Positions 13,790 to 14,334 of a stretch of 14,334 bases of DNA are shown one piece after another (position 1 is the first letter of the stretch; each line of letters begins with the position of its first letter). The notes under the pieces are model-generated. The model worked only from the letters and a program-made list of their open reading frames with translations, was not told the DNA's origin and made no database searches. A program made the position numbers and the translations under genes. The stretch lies in NCBI GenBank assembly GCA_050014815.1, contig JBEKCP010000108.1, positions 1 to 14,334 of the forward strand, in the 5' to 3' direction. This DNA comes from JBEKCP01 sp050014815. Its GTDB lineage: Bacteria; Planctomycetota; Planctomycetia; Pirellulales; Thermoguttaceae.

Positions 13790-14334
13790 ATGTTCACACC
13801 GGACCAATACGAGCTGCTCGATTTCGGCGGCGGGCGGCGGCTGGAACGATTCGGCGGCGTGACGCTCGACCGCCCCTCGCCGGCCGTCGAGAAGGCCCGC
13901 CAGGCCGACCCGGCCGCTTGGGACCGGGCCGATGCGCGGTTCGACCGCACCGATGCCGGCCCCAGCTCCGCCGGGTGCCCCGGCACGTGGACCTTCCGCC
14001 GCAAGCTGCCCGAGCATTGGACGATCGTCCACGGGCCGCTGGTGCTGGAGGTGAGGCCGACCGTCTTCGGGCAAGTGGGCGTGTTTCCGGAGCAGGCGGA
14101 GAACTGGGACTGGATTGCCCGGGGACTGTCCCAGTTTTCCGGGCACCATGCGCAGCATGGTCGCGAAAACGGGACTGTCCCCCTCGCCCCCTCACCCCCG
14201 CCCTCACCCCCGGGTACCCGCTCGCGGGTGCCTCTCCCAAGGGAGAGGGGAGAACCGCTTCGCGTCTTGCACCTGTTCGCCTATACGGGCGGGAGCACGC
14301 TGGCGGCGGCGGCGGCGGGGGCGGAAGTCACGCA
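13790..14334 (+). CDS. RlmI-like class I SAM-dependent methyltransferase with repeat insert, cut off by the window edge
   Basis: The frame from ATG 13790 is open to the edge (181 codons visible); the 3' end is missing. The N-terminal part (YELLDFGGGRRLERFGGVTLDRPSP, split around residues 7-31) and WTIVHGPLVLEVRPTVFGQV, then GVFPEQAENWDWI (97-109), are blocks I recognise from planctomycete RlmI/RlmK-like rRNA methyltransferases. SAM-binding motif I is VLHLFAYTGGSTLAAAA (159-175). In homologues the two blocks are separated by roughly ten residues. Here about 44 residues (112-155) intervene, encoded by two different palindromic elements (14121-14182 and 14189-14251), with the frame preserved. 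The expected reaction is methylation of a 23S rRNA base, by family only. Whether the inserted protein folds is unknown. Confidence 0.85.
   Translation, partial: MFTPDQYELLDFGGGRRLERFGGVTLDRPSPAVEKARQADPAAWDRADARFDRTDAGPSSAGCPGTWTFRRKLPEHWTIVHGPLVLEVRPTVFGQVGVFPEQAENWDWIARGLSQFSGHHAQHGRENGTVPLAPSPPPSPPGTRSRVPLPRERGEPLRVLHLFAYTGGSTLAAAAAGAEVT
14121..14182. repeat. 62-base nested palindrome inside the methyltransferase gene
   Basis: Both ends carry GGGACTGTCCC, itself a palindrome around one base. Inside, TTTTC pairs with GAAAA, and ACCATGC-GCA-GCATGGT makes a perfect 7-bp apical stem. The whole is one long imperfect hairpin. It differs in sequence from the element copy that follows 7 bases later, and is read through as LSQFSGHHAQHGRENGTVP. 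Confidence 0.8.
14189..14251 (-). repeat. In-gene palindromic element, copy C (long form, inverted)
   Basis: Read on the minus strand, 14251 to 14201 matches copy B: stem CCCCTCTCCC-TT-GGGAGAGG, stem ACCCGC-GA-GCGGGT, tail GGGGGTGAGGG. The 12-base end CCCTCACCCCCG is duplicated in tandem (14189-14200 and 14201-14212). Read on the plus strand by the host gene it gives PSPPGTRSRVPLPRERGE. Confidence 0.9.

Noticed and set aside
8954..14251. CRISPR interpretation of the recurring repeat
   Set aside because: Copies are kilobases apart, vary in length and orientation, and lie in coding sequences without spacers or cas genes.
14121..14251. Pseudogene interpretation of the methyltransferase
   Set aside because: The frame is intact through both elements and the conserved SAM motif follows in the same frame, so there is no sign of disruption in the visible part.

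Overview
The window is a GC-rich chromosomal stretch, most likely from a planctomycete (Planctomycetota, Pirellulales-like). This is inferred from the mix of genes and from several palindromic repeat families that I associate with those genomes; no rRNA or other marker confirms it. I see no tRNA, rRNA, CRISPR array, transposase or phage gene. Ten complete genes of recognisable or describable type are present, plus a RHH-type antitoxin gene and one truncated gene at each edge.

Layout. 1-775 (-) is the 5' part of an unrecognised protein that ends, at the window edge, in a helix-turn-helix segment. 922-2199 (-) is serS with a good sigma-70-like promoter. Diverging from it on the + strand is a four-gene run: an M20 dipeptidase, a membrane-anchored BamE/SmpA-like small protein, a Uma2-type nuclease-fold protein and an HD phosphohydrolase. 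It is closed by a strong hairpin terminator at about 6360. After a 306-base gap comes a tightly coupled cassette: a beta-ketoacyl synthase, an acyl carrier protein (4-base overlap with it) and a CrtI-like FAD oxidoreductase (10-base gap). The three look like one carrier-bound fatty-acyl or polyene biosynthetic unit. A small secreted Lys/Asp-rich protein converges on it tail to tail. Next are a cysteine-rich lipoprotein, a large inverted repeat, a YgiQ-family radical SAM protein, an orphan ParD-like antitoxin with a dyad between two TATAAT boxes, and the start of an RlmI-like class I methyltransferase.

The most striking feature is repeat DNA inside genes. One palindromic element, about 37-52 bases, occurs three times. 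Each copy lies inside a coding sequence of an unrelated conserved enzyme (FAD oxidoreductase, YgiQ, methyltransferase), and each is read through without a stop. Two copies lie in the same orientation and reading frame and the third is inverted. At each site other hairpin elements lie next to it, giving 18-45-residue low-complexity inserts at what look like surface-loop positions between conserved blocks. This resembles the in-frame palindromic elements described in Rickettsia.

Limits: all family assignments are from motif recognition, without database search. Start codons are chosen from ribosome-binding sites and family N-termini where possible.
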